Below are positions 40,728 through 48,946 of a DNA stretch of 64,000 nucleotides, one piece after another; position 1 is the stretch's first letter; every line of letters starts with the position of its first letter. Source of the DNA: Micromonospora endolithica. GTDB taxonomy: Bacteria > Actinomycetota > Actinomycetes > Mycobacteriales > Micromonosporaceae. A program made the position numbers and the translations under genes. The stretch is taken from contig NZ_RBAK01000021.1 of assembly GCF_003626595.1 (NCBI RefSeq), forward strand, positions 1 through 64,000, in the 5' to 3' direction. The notes under the pieces were generated by a model, which was not told the DNA's origin, did not search any database, and saw nothing but the letters and a program-made list of their open reading frames with translations.

Positions 40728-41249
40728 ATGGGCATCCACCGTCTCAACCACGCCGTTCTCTACGTCAGCGACCTGGCGCGCAGCGTCGCCTTCTACCGCG
40801 ACGTGCTCGGCTTCCGGCCGGTCGCGATGACCCCGGACGGTTTCCGGGGCGCCACCTTCCTCCAGGCGCCGGACTCCACCAACGACCACGACCTCGGCCT
40901 GTTCGAGATCGGCGCCGGCGCGGGGCGTTCCACCGCCGGCCGCGCCACCGTCGGGCTCTACCACCTGGCCTGGGAGGTGGACACGCTCGACGAACTGGCC
41001 GCCACCGCGCAACGCCTCACCGCCGCCGGCGCGCTGGTCGGCACCTCCGACCACGGCACCACCAAGAGCCTCTACGGGCAGGACCCAGACGGCCTGGAGT
41101 TCGAGATCGTCTGGCTGGTGCCGGCCGACCGGCTCGACGACGCCGCCCTCGCCGCCCGCAAGCGCATCGGCCGGCTCGACCTGGCCGCCGAGCGGCAGCG
41201 CTACGGCGGCCAGACCCGGGGCGGCATCGGCATCTCCGTACCGGCCTGA
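40728..41249 (+). CDS. VOC-family (glyoxalase-fold) protein
   Basis: 173 aa, two beta-alpha-beta-beta-beta modules: INHAVLYV-like RLNHAVLYVSDLARSVAFYR, then LYHLAWEVDTLDELAAT and DPDGLEFEIVWLVP. Metal ligands typical of the fold (His8, His in YHLAWE, Glu of LEFEI) are present, so it may be a dioxygenase, glyoxalase-like or resistance protein. Regulated by the divergent MarR gene. Specific substrate unknown. Confidence 0.9.
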   Translation: MGIHRLNHAVLYVSDLARSVAFYRDVLGFRPVAMTPDGFRGATFLQAPDSTNDHDLGLFEIGAGAGRSTAGRATVGLYHLAWEVDTLDELAATAQRLTAAGALVGTSDHGTTKSLYGQDPDGLEFEIVWLVPADRLDDAALAARKRIGRLDLAAERQRYGGQTRGGIGISVPA

Positions 41250-41305
41250 CATCCCGGTCGCCCTCCGCCGGCCCGGGTGGCCCCCGGGTGCGGTAGACAG
41301 ACAGC

Positions 41306-42202
41306 ATGCCGACCGACGCCGTCCTGCGTGAACTGCTCGTCCGACACCTGGAGACCTGGTTGCCGGGTGTCGCGCACCGCGCCCGGCGGGCCACCGTCGC
41401 CCTGGCCTACGCGGGCGACGACGCCGGGACCGCCGAGGCCGCCCTGGCCGCCGTCGCCGAACACGCCGACCGGCTGCGCGGTCGACAGCTGACCGTGGTG
41501 GTCCTCGCCGACGGTGGCACCGAGCTGGCGGCCCGCCTGGGTGCCGCCGAGGCGGCCCTGCCCGGCGAGGTCGCGGTGCACCTGGTGCCCGGTGGACCGG
41601 ACCGGTTGCCGGTCGCGCTCAAGGCGGCCGGCGCGGCGGGCGCGCCGCTGCTGTCGTACGTGGACGGGCCGGTGGACGCCGCGGTGCTGCGCGCGGTGGC
41701 CGGCGGGCGTCCGGCCGAGGTGCTCCTCGCCTCCGCCGGCCCGGCCCCCTCGACCCGGCCGGCGCTCACCGATGCGGGCTTCCCGCTGGTCGCCGAGGTC
41801 GACCTGGTTCCCGCCGACGGGCCGGCGCGGCGGCTCACCCTCGGCACCGGCTTCGACCGGAGCCTGGAGGCGTTCAAGGAGACGCTCTGGGCGGTCGACG
41901 AGTACGCCGGGGTGCGCTACCGCGACCCCGCCGACCCGGCCGGCCGGGTGGTGGACATCGCCGCCGACCCGGAACCCGGTCCGCTACGCCGGGAACTGCT
42001 CGCCGAACTGGCCCGCTCCGGCCCCCGTACGGTCACCGAGCTGCGCCGGTACGCGCTCACCGGCACCGTCTACCGGGCGTCCGACGCGGTCCGCGCGGTG
42101 ACCGGGCTGCTCGCCTCGGGCGCGGTGACCCGCGACCCGGAGCACGGCCGGCTCGGTGGTGACGTGGTCATCACCGCCGCAGCGCCTCGGTCAACTGCCT
42201 GA
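41306..42202 (+). CDS. two-domain protein with C-terminal winged helix, unknown
   Basis: 298 aa. The first 170 residues form an alpha/beta domain without catalytic signatures (LTVVVLADGGTELAARLG, PLLSYVDGPVDAAVL). Then FDRSLEAFKETLWAVDEYAGVRYRDP, a segment like the one before the wing in actinobacterial three-Cys-motif partner (TcmP) proteins. The C-terminal 75 residues are a winged-helix-like unit with LLAELARSGPRTVTELRRYA. The TcmP link is tentative: no cysteine motif or partner gene is adjacent. TAGACA six bases before the ATG suggests a leaderless message. Its end overlaps the convergent channel gene by 32 bases. Confidence 0.6.
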   Translation: MPTDAVLRELLVRHLETWLPGVAHRARRATVALAYAGDDAGTAEAALAAVAEHADRLRGRQLTVVVLADGGTELAARLGAAEAALPGEVAVHLVPGGPDRLPVALKAAGAAGAPLLSYVDGPVDAAVLRAVAGGRPAEVLLASAGPAPSTRPALTDAGFPLVAEVDLVPADGPARRLTLGTGFDRSLEAFKETLWAVDEYAGVRYRDPADPAGRVVDIAADPEPGPLRRELLAELARSGPRTVTELRRYALTGTVYRASDAVRAVTGLLASGAVTRDPEHGRLGGDVVITAAAPRSTA

Positions 42203-42689
42203 CCACGATCGACGCCCCGGTGGCGAGCACGCCGATGCTGAAGACCATCTGGGCGCAGACCGCCACCCGGGCCACCTGGCCCTGGGCGTGCACGTCGCCG
42301 TAGCCGATGGTGGTCAGCGTGGCCAGGGCGAAGTAGAGCGCGTCGATCCGGGTGGTCAGGTTGACGAACTCCCCCGGTGCGCTGCGGGCGATCACGTAGT
42401 CGGCCAGGGCGAAGGACAGCAGCCCGGCGACCAGGGCGACGGCCAGCCGGATGAGCGCCCGTACCTCGGGCTCTCCGGTCGGGGCCTCGGCGGCGAGCTG
42501 CCGGCGTACCTGGCCGGTGACCAGGGCGGCGACCACGGCCACCAGCAGCAGGGTGCTGGCGCTGCGCAGGACCAGACGCAGGCCGTTCGGATCCGGCTCG
42601 ACGGGGACCACGAAGTACGCCACGACCAGCAGCAGCGCGGCCGACAGCCCGTTTCGACGCGCCTGCCGACGGGACCGGTCTCGGGTCAT
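42171..42689 (-). CDS. two-pore-helix potassium channel family protein
   Basis: 172 aa. Four hydrophobic segments with a pore loop holding the selectivity filter TIGYGD between the last two (ALYFALATLTTIGYGDVHAQG). It resembles the ion-channel (Kch/KcsA-like) family without a cytoplasmic RCK domain. Basic N-terminal tail (RDRSRRQARRN). It passes potassium as a tetramer (family knowledge). ATG at 42689; a longer reading to 42752 is not supported. It overlaps the end of the convergent gene. Confidence 0.87.
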   Translation of the reverse strand: MTRDRSRRQARRNGLSAALLLVVAYFVVPVEPDPNGLRLVLRSASTLLLVAVVAALVTGQVRRQLAAEAPTGEPEVRALIRLAVALVAGLLSFALADYVIARSAPGEFVNLTTRIDALYFALATLTTIGYGDVHAQGQVARVAVCAQMVFSIGVLATGASIVVRQLTEALRR

Positions 42690-42966
42690 GCGGCGATTCT
42701 CCGCCGCCGGCGCGGTGCGATGCGGCCGATCGGGAAAGCCGGCCGACCGCACGACGCCGGTGCGCGTTCCTCCCGGGGGGTCGGCTCTTCCGCGATCGGC
42801 CGTGAGGTGCAGTTATAGCGAACACCGAGGTATGAGGACGGCATTAATAGCACATTGGGATCTACCACCGAATTCGAATCGCTGCGAGGCTGCCTTCAGC
42901 CCGCGACGGCATCCACTATGGCCTTTCATGTCGCGGGAAATCGTCCGAACAGGAAAGGGTTCCGTG

Positions 42967-43548
42967 ATGCATTCGACGAATCGACGAATCGTGCTGGCCG
43001 CCACGGCCGGTGTCGCCGGCGCCGTGCTGGCCGCCGGGCTTCTCGCCGTACCGGCTCAGGCCGCTCCCGCCGGGGCGCTGTCCGTCGTGCTGACCGACGG
43101 CGAGCCCGAGATCGAGGAGGCGGAGGTCACCAGCCTGGTTCCCGACGGGGCCAAGGCCGGTGACGTCCTGCGGGTCCGGGACGCCGCCACCGGCAACATG
43201 GGCTACTACCAGGTGGTGAACACCCGCGACTTCAGCGCGATCCTGATGGAGACGGTCAAGGGTGCCGCCGCCGGGGCCGCCAGCGCCGCCGGGGCCGTAC
43301 GGGTGCTCGGCGACGACTCGGGTGCCGCGCTGCTGAAGATTCCCGCCTCGGTCATCGGCGCGGGGTTCGGTGGTCTGGGCGGAGCCGTGACCGGCCTCGT
43401 GGACGTCATCTTCAGCCCGGGTCAGGAGCTGATCCTCCTGCAGGACAGCACCACGCTCATCCGCGACGGCGCCACCTTCTTCGACGTCCCGGGACAGTCC
43501 GTCCCCGGCGTGGGTGTCGTGCCGATCGACCAGAACCTCCTGCCGTGA
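42967..43548 (+). CDS. secreted protein of unknown function, paired with a protease
   Basis: 193 aa. Signal peptide about 1-32 (LAATAGVAGAVLAAGLLAVPAQA). Mature N-terminus ALSVVLTDGEPEIEEAEVTSLVP is acidic; then a Gly/Ala-rich, partly hydrophobic middle (ASVIGAGFGGLGGAVTGLVDVIF) and a polar end. No family recognised. ATG at 42967 with AAAGGG about 9 bases upstream; the 277-base region before it is unusually AT-rich and probably holds its promoter. Fifty-two bases later begins a trypsin-like protease whose mature start has a similar EVVDAEVT stretch, so the two may be functionally linked, e.g. as partner or pro-region (inference). Confidence 0.78.
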   Translation: MHSTNRRIVLAATAGVAGAVLAAGLLAVPAQAAPAGALSVVLTDGEPEIEEAEVTSLVPDGAKAGDVLRVRDAATGNMGYYQVVNTRDFSAILMETVKGAAAGAASAAGAVRVLGDDSGAALLKIPASVIGAGFGGLGGAVTGLVDVIFSPGQELILLQDSTTLIRDGATFFDVPGQSVPGVGVVPIDQNLLP

Positions 43549-43600
43549 CCCGCCCGGCACCGGACCATCCTGCCGCCGGCCGACCCAAGAGGACCTTCAC

Positions 43601-44503
43601 ATGAACCTGCGCCGTCGCACGTGCTGGGCCGCCACCGCCGTCGCGGTTCTCGGCATCGTGGGCCTCGCGGCGGTGCCCGCACACGCCGACGACATCGAGG
43701 TCGTCGACGCCGAGGTCACCGTGCCCGCGACCGGCACCAACTGCGAAGCCGCCTTCGTCGTCAAGAACTACGGCGGAGCGCCCGGCACGGTCGGGCTCAT
43801 CTCCGCCGGGCACTGCGACACCCCGGGGCACCAGCTGATCTCCTCCAACGCCGACGCCGACTTCGAGGTCGTCGGCACGGGTTACAACGTGATCGGCACG
43901 ACCAGCCTCCCCAACGGCGCGGAGTTGTACAGCGCGAACTTCTTCCGTGCCAACTGGGCCAACAAGAGCACCTGGGTGTCCTACGACCGGTCCAACACGG
44001 TGAACCCGCAGGTCATCGGCGGAGCGTTCGTCGGCATGCCGGTCTGCCGCTTCGGTGGGGTCACCCCGCATGCCTGCGGCACGGTGCAGAGCACCAACGT
44101 GGCGCCCCGCGGGGCCGGCTTCGCCGCGGACACGTTCGGATTCCTGCGTCTGAACATCCCGTGTGTCGGCGGCGACAGCGGAGCGGCGGTGCTCTCCGCC
44201 GACGGCACCCAGGCCATCGGCATCGTCTCCGGACGCCGCCTCTCCGACGGCGCCTGCATCGTCTCGCAACTCAACCGGGTGGGCCCCAAGGTCGGCGGTC
44301 TGGAGCTCTACCAGCCACCGGCCCCCGGCTCGCTCTACCAGGTGATCACCCAGATCAACGGCACGTGGTACAACCTCGGCGTTCCAGTCAGGAGGGATCC
44401 GTCGGCCGACCCGAACACCACCCCGGGTCAGTGTGACCGTTTCCTCAGGGCCGGTGGTGTCACGAGCAAGCCGCAGGTGCGGATGGGCTGCGTACCCGTC
44501 TAG
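43601..44503 (+). CDS. secreted trypsin-like (S1 fold) serine protease
   Basis: 300 aa. Signal peptide to about residue 29 (ending VPAHA). Chymotrypsin-fold landmarks: ISAGHCD with the catalytic His (about residue 69-75), and GGDSGAAVLS with the nucleophile Ser near 190; Cys residues pair around them. The Asp is probably in the segment after the His loop but I cannot assign it. Likely an extracellular protease of the streptogrisin-like type. It follows the secreted protein at 42967 by 52 bases. Downstream is a strong terminator. Confidence 0.88.
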   Translation: MNLRRRTCWAATAVAVLGIVGLAAVPAHADDIEVVDAEVTVPATGTNCEAAFVVKNYGGAPGTVGLISAGHCDTPGHQLISSNADADFEVVGTGYNVIGTTSLPNGAELYSANFFRANWANKSTWVSYDRSNTVNPQVIGGAFVGMPVCRFGGVTPHACGTVQSTNVAPRGAGFAADTFGFLRLNIPCVGGDSGAAVLSADGTQAIGIVSGRRLSDGACIVSQLNRVGPKVGGLELYQPPAPGSLYQVITQINGTWYNLGVPVRRDPSADPNTTPGQCDRFLRAGGVTSKPQVRMGCVPV

Positions 44504-44587
44504 GGCTTTTCCCGGTCACACCCGCGACGCCCGGACCGGGGAGCGGAACCGGCCGATCGGCCGGCCGTTCCCCGGTTCGTCGCCGGA

Positions 44588-44637
44588 CACGAATGAGCCG
44601 GATGCCGGTGGATCCACCGACATCCGGCTCATTCGTG
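44588..44637. terminator. 17-bp perfect hairpin, bidirectional terminator
   Basis: Arms 44588-44604 and 44621-44637; the 16-nt loop holds a second palindrome (GGTGGATCCACC, 44607-44618). It lies between the protease (plus) and the DUF4236 gene (minus), 5 bases from the latter's stop. Confidence 0.92.
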
Positions 44638-44642
44638 GGACG

Positions 44643-44822
44643 TCACGCCCGGTTCTTGTCCTGCTTCCAGGACAGCGGACCCGGCAGGTCGACGCGGTGC
44701 GCCTTGGCCCGCGAGTTCCAGGACCAGCGACCGATCTTGATGCTCCAGGAGGAGAAGCCGTTCTCGGTGAAGTTGAGGATGAGCGGTCCGTACTTCTTGC
44801 GCTTGCGGAACATCAGACCCAT
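44643..44822 (-). CDS. DUF4236 small protein
   Basis: 59 aa: MGLMFRKRKKYGPLILNFTE, then SSWSIKIGRWSWNSRAK and HRVDLPGPLSWKQDK. The basic FRKRKK start, the NxTENGFSxW-like centre and LPGPLSW end match the DUF4236 pattern, usually 50-90 aa. ATG at 44822 has GGGAG 6 bases upstream. It is read in a different frame from a longer but implausible overlapping frame at 44629-44838. Function is unknown. It is bounded by the big hairpin and the Rrf2 region, so appears monocistronic. Confidence 0.85.
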   Translation of the reverse strand: MGLMFRKRKKYGPLILNFTENGFSSWSIKIGRWSWNSRAKAHRVDLPGPLSWKQDKNRA

Positions 44823-44956
44823 CGCGGGCTCCCTTCAATTCCCTTCCCTGCCCTGTCGAACCCGAACATGCCCGGAACGGCGATTCGCGAAACCCCGCCG
44901 TACTCCAGGCTGGACGGAGCAGTAGCCGGGCGGTGCGGCGGGTGGGGGTGGACAGG

Positions 44957-45412
44957 TCAGCGGGGTTCCCACGCGTCCGGCAGGGCGGTCAACTTCCGGA
45001 CGTGGGCGGGCAGCCGGCCGCTGACGATCTCGGCGAGGCTGACCTCGTCGACCACCCGCCGCACCGCCGCCCGCACGGCCACCCAGAGTCCGGGCAGGTT
45101 CTCCGCCGCCCCCTCGTAACTGGTCTCCTCCGGGCGCAGGCCGCGCACTCCGGCGAGCGGACCCTCCACCGCGCGCAGCACCGCGCCGACGGTCACCTCC
45201 CGCGGCGGCCGGGCCAGGGTGTAGCCGCCCTCCGCGCCGCGCTGCGCCCGGACGATGCCGGCGCGGCGCAGGTCGGCCAGGACCGCCTCCAGGAACTTGC
45301 GGGGCATGTCCTGCTCGGCGGCGATGGCCTGGGTGGACAGCAAGCGGGGGTAGGCGGTGGCGAGGCTCAGCGCCGCCCGTACCGCGTAGTCGCCGCGCGC
45401 GGAGATCTGCAC
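44957..45412 (-). CDS. Rrf2 family transcriptional regulator (no cluster cysteines)
   Basis: 151 aa. Rrf2 signature MQISARGDYAVRAALSLA, LLSTQAIAAEQDMPRKFLEAVLADLRRAGIV and RGAEGGYTLARPP. The three conserved cysteines that ligate an Fe-S cluster in IscR/NsrR are missing, so it is of the cluster-free CymR-like type. GTG at 45412 begins 7 bases after the AraC gene stop, so they are in the same operon. Targets are unknown. Confidence 0.93.
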   Translation of the reverse strand: MQISARGDYAVRAALSLATAYPRLLSTQAIAAEQDMPRKFLEAVLADLRRAGIVRAQRGAEGGYTLARPPREVTVGAVLRAVEGPLAGVRGLRPEETSYEGAAENLPGLWVAVRAAVRRVVDEVSLAEIVSGRLPAHVRKLTALPDAWEPR

Positions 45413-45419
45413 CCCGTCA

Positions 45420-46442
45420 TCATGCCTGGCGAGAGGCGCCGTCGACGTCGGCAGGTGGGCGCGGACGCACCACCCGCCCGTTCGGCGGCTGCGGCGGACC
45501 GGGCGGCGCGGTGGGTCGGCCGCCCGGCGCGGTCGGCCCGTCGGCCGGCTGGCCGGACCCGGGGGAGGGTTGCGCGGCGGGCGGGCGACCGGAGCCGGGC
45601 AGCGGCTGTTCCCGGGCGGCCCGGAAGGCGCCGGGGCTGGCGCCGACCTCCCGGGTGAAGAACCGGCCGAAGTTGGTCGGCTCGGTGAAGCCCAGCGACC
45701 GGCCGATCCGGGCGATCGGCTCGTCGCTCGCCGCCAGCAGCCGGCTGGCCTGCAACGCCACCCGCTCGTCGACCACCTGCTTGGCGCTGCGGCCGGTCAC
45801 CGCCAGGCAGGCCCGGGTCAGGGTCCGTACCGAGCAGCCGAGCCGCGCGGCGTAGTCCTCCACCCGGCGGGTGTGCGGGTAGCCGCGCTCCACCTCTCGG
45901 CGGAACCGGTCGAAGGTGGCGGCCTCGGCGCGCGGCGCGGCCGGCGGTGCCCCGCCCGGCAGCAGGGTCAGCCGCAGCAGCAGCACCGCGAGCTGGTGGC
46001 GGAGCAGTCCCTGGGCGGCCGGCACGTCCCGGTGCCGCTGGCAGTCGACGGCCAGCTGGGTCACCTCGCTGATCACCGCGTCCGCGTCCTCGCCGGCGAG
46101 CTGCCGCCAGGGCGCGACCGCGTCCAGGTCCACGTCCAGCCCGTGCAGCGCCGCCGGCGCCCAGCGCACCACCGTGGCGTCCAGCGGGGGGACCGGGCAG
46201 CGCAGCACCTGCCCGGCGCGTACCCGCAGCAGCGTGCCGGGCCGGCAGCGCAGCGGGCGGAAGTCCAGTTCCACCGTGCCGTGTCCGCCGGTGACCAGCG
46301 CGAGCAGGTCGCGGTCCAACAGCAGGGGGCGGTGCCACCCGGGGCCGGGCGCGAGGTCGCGCAGGCTCAGGGTGTCGATCGCGACGTCGCCGGCGGGGCC
46401 GCCGAGGTACGGCATGGAGGTGGACTGACCGGGAGGGACCAT
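45420..46442 (-). CDS. AraC family transcriptional regulator
   Basis: 340 aa. N-terminal cupin-like ligand domain (LDRDLLALVTGGHGTVELDFRP), C-terminal double HTH about 180-285: VEDYAARLGCSVRTLTRACL and IARIGRSLGFTEPTNFGRFF. A Pro/Gly-rich disordered tail of about 50 residues (PTAPGGRPTAPPGPP) is unusual. ATG at 46442 chosen; a GTG one codon earlier also possible. Divergent from the SDR at 46593, which it probably regulates. The downstream Rrf2 gene is co-transcribed. Confidence 0.9.
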   Translation of the reverse strand: MVPPGQSTSMPYLGGPAGDVAIDTLSLRDLAPGPGWHRPLLLDRDLLALVTGGHGTVELDFRPLRCRPGTLLRVRAGQVLRCPVPPLDATVVRWAPAALHGLDVDLDAVAPWRQLAGEDADAVISEVTQLAVDCQRHRDVPAAQGLLRHQLAVLLLRLTLLPGGAPPAAPRAEAATFDRFRREVERGYPHTRRVEDYAARLGCSVRTLTRACLAVTGRSAKQVVDERVALQASRLLAASDEPIARIGRSLGFTEPTNFGRFFTREVGASPGAFRAAREQPLPGSGRPPAAQPSPGSGQPADGPTAPGGRPTAPPGPPQPPNGRVVRPRPPADVDGASRQA

Positions 46443-46592
46443 CACCTGCGACGGTAGCCCGAGGCGACGGCCGTCGCATCCCGACCGCCACCGGTGGGAC
46501 CGGGCGGTGGGGGTTGTCTCCGCTTCGGCGCGCGGGCTACGTTACCGAGCGGTAGCTCCGCTTCGGGGGCCGCGCGACACGATGGGATGGGC

Positions 46593-47369
46593 ATGACGGA
46601 TCTGTTCTCGGTCGACGGCAAGACGGTCCTGGTCACCGGCGGTTCCCGGGGGATCGGCCTGATGATCGCCCAGGGCTTCGTACGGGCCGGCGCGCGCGTG
46701 ATCATCTCGTCCCGCAAGGCGGACGTCTGCGAGGCGGTCGCCAAGGAACTCTCCACCGAGGGCCGGTGCGAGGCGATCCCGGCCGACCTCGGCCACGACG
46801 AGGGCGCGCAGACCCTCGCCGCCGCCGTCCGGGAACGGGTCGACCGGCTCGACGTCCTGGTCAACAACGCCGGGGCGACCTGGGGCGCGCCGCTGGAGGC
46901 GTACCCGGAGGCCGCGTTCGACAAGCTCTGGGCGGTCAACGTCAAGGCCGTCTTCCGGCTCACCACCGCGCTGCTGCCGGCCCTGCGCGCCGGCGCCAGC
47001 GCCGACGACCCGGCCCGCGTGATCAACATCGGGTCGGTGGACGGCCTGCGGGTGCCGGTCATGGAGGTGTACGCCTACTCGGCCACCAAGGCGGCCGTGC
47101 ACATGCTCACCCGCAGCCTCGCCCACCAGCTCGCCGGGGAGCAGATCACGGTCAACGCGATCGCGCCGGGGCCGTTCGAGAGCAAGATGATGGCGTTCGC
47201 GCTGGACGACCCCGGGTCGCGTTCCGCCATCGAGGCGCAGGTGCCGCTGGGTCGGATCGGCCGGCCGGAGGACATGGCCGGCACGGCGATCTACCTGTCG
47301 TCGCGCGCCGGGGCGTACCTGACCGGCGCGGTCATCCCGGTGGACGGCGGCATCACCACCCACGGCTGA
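46593..47369 (+). CDS. SDR family oxidoreductase (FabG-like)
   Basis: 258 aa. TGGSRGIG cofactor site at 15-22, NNAG at 91-94, catalytic Ser148 and Y162-x3-K166 (VYAYSATK), and the C-terminal VDGGITTHG typical of FabG-like SDRs. Reaction: NAD(P)-dependent reduction or oxidation of a secondary alcohol or ketoacyl group; substrate unknown. ATG at 46593; another start two codons earlier (46587) is possible. Divergent AraC regulator upstream, imperfect hairpin between them. Confidence 0.92.
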   Translation: MTDLFSVDGKTVLVTGGSRGIGLMIAQGFVRAGARVIISSRKADVCEAVAKELSTEGRCEAIPADLGHDEGAQTLAAAVRERVDRLDVLVNNAGATWGAPLEAYPEAAFDKLWAVNVKAVFRLTTALLPALRAGASADDPARVINIGSVDGLRVPVMEVYAYSATKAAVHMLTRSLAHQLAGEQITVNAIAPGPFESKMMAFALDDPGSRSAIEAQVPLGRIGRPEDMAGTAIYLSSRAGAYLTGAVIPVDGGITTHG

Positions 47370-47418
47370 GCACCGGCGGCGGGCGGGAGGCTGTCCGCGT
47401 ACGTCATGGGTGTCCGGA

Positions 47419-47447
47419 GCCGCGCGGACTCGGCAGATCCGCGCGGC
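47419..47447. terminator. hairpin between convergent SDR and ssgB
   Basis: Perfect 10-bp stem (47419-47428 with 47438-47447), 9-nt loop; serves the gene ending 47369 and, on the other strand, the gene ending 47475. Confidence 0.8.
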
Positions 47448-47474
47448 CCCGGGGTGGCCGGTTGCTCGGTCGTC

Positions 47475-47906
47475 TCAGCGACCGGCGAGCAGCCGGGTCA
47501 CCGCCGTGTCGACGTCGAGGTGCTCGGCCTCGCGGCCCCGCGGCACCACGACGTAGGTCCGCCGCAGGAAGCGCACCAGCACGCTCCGCGGCACCTCGAA
47601 GAGGGCGTTGCCGTCCGGTGACGACAGCGCCAGCGCGACGAAGTCGCCGCGCGGCGTGGCCCAGGGCCAGACCCGCACGTCGCCGATGCCGGCCGGCTCG
47701 TCGAGACCGGTCACCAGCAGTTCACGGGCGAACGACCAGCTGACCGCCTCGCCCCCGGCCGATTCGGCATGGAACAGGACATGAACCGCATACGGATCAG
47801 CAGGGTCGTAGCGCAGACTGGCACGCACCGGCAAGGCCGTGGCGTCAGGTGCGACGAGCCTTAGCGACGTCTCGACCTCTACGGTCGTCGGTCGGATGAC
47901 ACTCAT
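47475..47906 (-). CDS. ssgB: SsgB-like sporulation septation protein
   Basis: 143 aa SsgA-like protein. The family core is evident: LRLVAPDATALPVRASLRYDPADPYAVHVLF split over two strands, WSFARELLVTGLDEPAGIGDVRVWPW, and LFEVPRSVLVRFLRRTYVVVP. SsgB recruits FtsZ to sporulation septa in Streptomyces. The gene confirms a mycelial, spore-forming actinobacterium. ATG at 47906 with a GGGGGGAGA site 6-7 bases upstream. Single gene, with a hairpin downstream. Confidence 0.95.
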   Translation of the reverse strand: MSVIRPTTVEVETSLRLVAPDATALPVRASLRYDPADPYAVHVLFHAESAGGEAVSWSFARELLVTGLDEPAGIGDVRVWPWATPRGDFVALALSSPDGNALFEVPRSVLVRFLRRTYVVVPRGREAEHLDVDTAVTRLLAGR

Positions 47907-48174
47907 GAACGATCTCCCCCCGGCACCGCTGCGGAACGCGCGTGTCCCGCTTTTCCCATACTCAGGTGCTACTCCTGGCTACGCTCCGCCATACGCTGAC
48001 TTCACCCAGTGGTGGGAAGGGGGTCGGAAAGGCCGCGAGAATGTGAGAATTCATCTAGGATTTCCGGTTCTGCCCAGAGCGCTGGTCCCGCCCGGCATCG
48101 GGTGGCTCAGTCGTCGACTTACTCCGGTAACGTCCAGTCGACCGTTGCAGTGACGGGCGCGAGCCACACTGGGG

Positions 48175-48750
48175 GTGGAAATGGTGGCGAAACGATCCTT
48201 AGTGGAAACGAGGAACGCGCCGGGATCGCCGAACGTCGCGGTCCGGGCAACCGAAAAGCGGGGGTACGGGGTGCCGAAGGAGCAGCGGGACCAGGCCGGT
48301 CGGCCGGTCCGGGACCGGGAGGGCGGCGTGGCCGTGGCGGACCGGCGCAGCCGGCCACACTGGCGGCAGCGGGTGTCGCTCACCCTCGACCTGATCCGCG
48401 CCAACCCCACCGGCCGGGTCGCCCTCAAGATCTTCATCGCCGTTGCCGGCGCGATCGTGGTGACCGTCGGCATCGCGCTGATCCCACTGCCCGGCCCCGG
48501 CTGGCTGCTGGTGATCGCCGGCCTCGGCATCTGGGCGGTCGAGTTCCACTGGGCCCGCCGCCTGCTCACCTTCACCCGCCGGCACGTGCACGGCTGGACA
48601 CAGTGGGTGACCCGACAGTCGCTCGGAGTGCGCTTCATCCTCGGCGCGGTCGGCCTGGTGTTCGTGTCGGCGGTGGTGTGGCTGTCGGTGAAGTACAGCC
48701 TCGGCATCGACCTGGTGGCGCAGGTGCTGAAGTACCTCGCGACGAACTGA
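48175..48750 (+). CDS. TIGR02611 family membrane protein (PGPGW motif)
   Basis: 191 aa. After a hydrophilic head of about 70 residues there are two hydrophobic hairpins: IFIAVAGAIVVTVGIALIPL followed by LPGPGWLLVIAGLGIWAVEF, then a basic amphipathic stretch and VRFILGAVGLVFVSAVVWLS. The PGPGW motif identifies the family (TMEM-PGPGW); function unknown. GTG at 48175 lies five bases after a CACACT -10-like box, but starts further in, e.g. at the ATG at 48181, are equally possible. Followed 51 bases later by the tRNA. Confidence 0.85.
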   Translation: MEMVAKRSLVETRNAPGSPNVAVRATEKRGYGVPKEQRDQAGRPVRDREGGVAVADRRSRPHWRQRVSLTLDLIRANPTGRVALKIFIAVAGAIVVTVGIALIPLPGPGWLLVIAGLGIWAVEFHWARRLLTFTRRHVHGWTQWVTRQSLGVRFILGAVGLVFVSAVVWLSVKYSLGIDLVAQVLKYLATN

Positions 48751-48801
48751 GCCCCGGGTTTTTGGTCCGGTCGAGCGATCAGGTAGAGTCATCGGCGCTG
48801 A

Positions 48802-48873
48802 GGGCGATTAGCTCAGCGGGAGAGCGCTTCGTTCACACCGAAGAGGTCACTGGTTCGATCCCAGTATCGCCCA
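48802..48873 (+). tRNA. tRNA-Val (anticodon CAC)
   Basis: 72 nt cloverleaf: acceptor stem GGGCGAT/ATCGCCC, D-arm with GCTCAGC-GGGAGAGC, anticodon stem CTTCG/CGAAG around TTCACAC (anticodon CAC), T-arm CTGGTTCGATCCCAG, discriminator A. No encoded CCA. The gene is intact. The next 15 kb look foreign, so the 3' end is a candidate integration site. Confidence 0.97.
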
Positions 48874-48891
48874 CGCAGAGAAACAGCAGGT

Positions 48892-48927
48892 AAAAGGCCG
48901 GTCGGGAACCCATCCGACCGGCCTTTT
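48892..48927 (+). terminator. intrinsic terminator after the tRNA
   Basis: Stem AAAAGGCCGGTCGG / CCGACCGGCCTTTT (48892-48905, 48914-48927), 8-nt loop, ending in a T4 tract, 18 bases past the tRNA end. It also serves as terminator for the minus-strand gene that ends at 48947. Confidence 0.9.
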
Positions 48928-48946
48928 CGCTACCCGTCCCCGGAGA

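Noticed and set aside
44629..44838. 69-aa minus-strand frame over the DUF4236 gene
   Set aside because: Composition (Leu/Glu/Arg/Gln) is that of an off-frame shadow; the 59-aa frame matches DUF4236 and has its own ribosome site.
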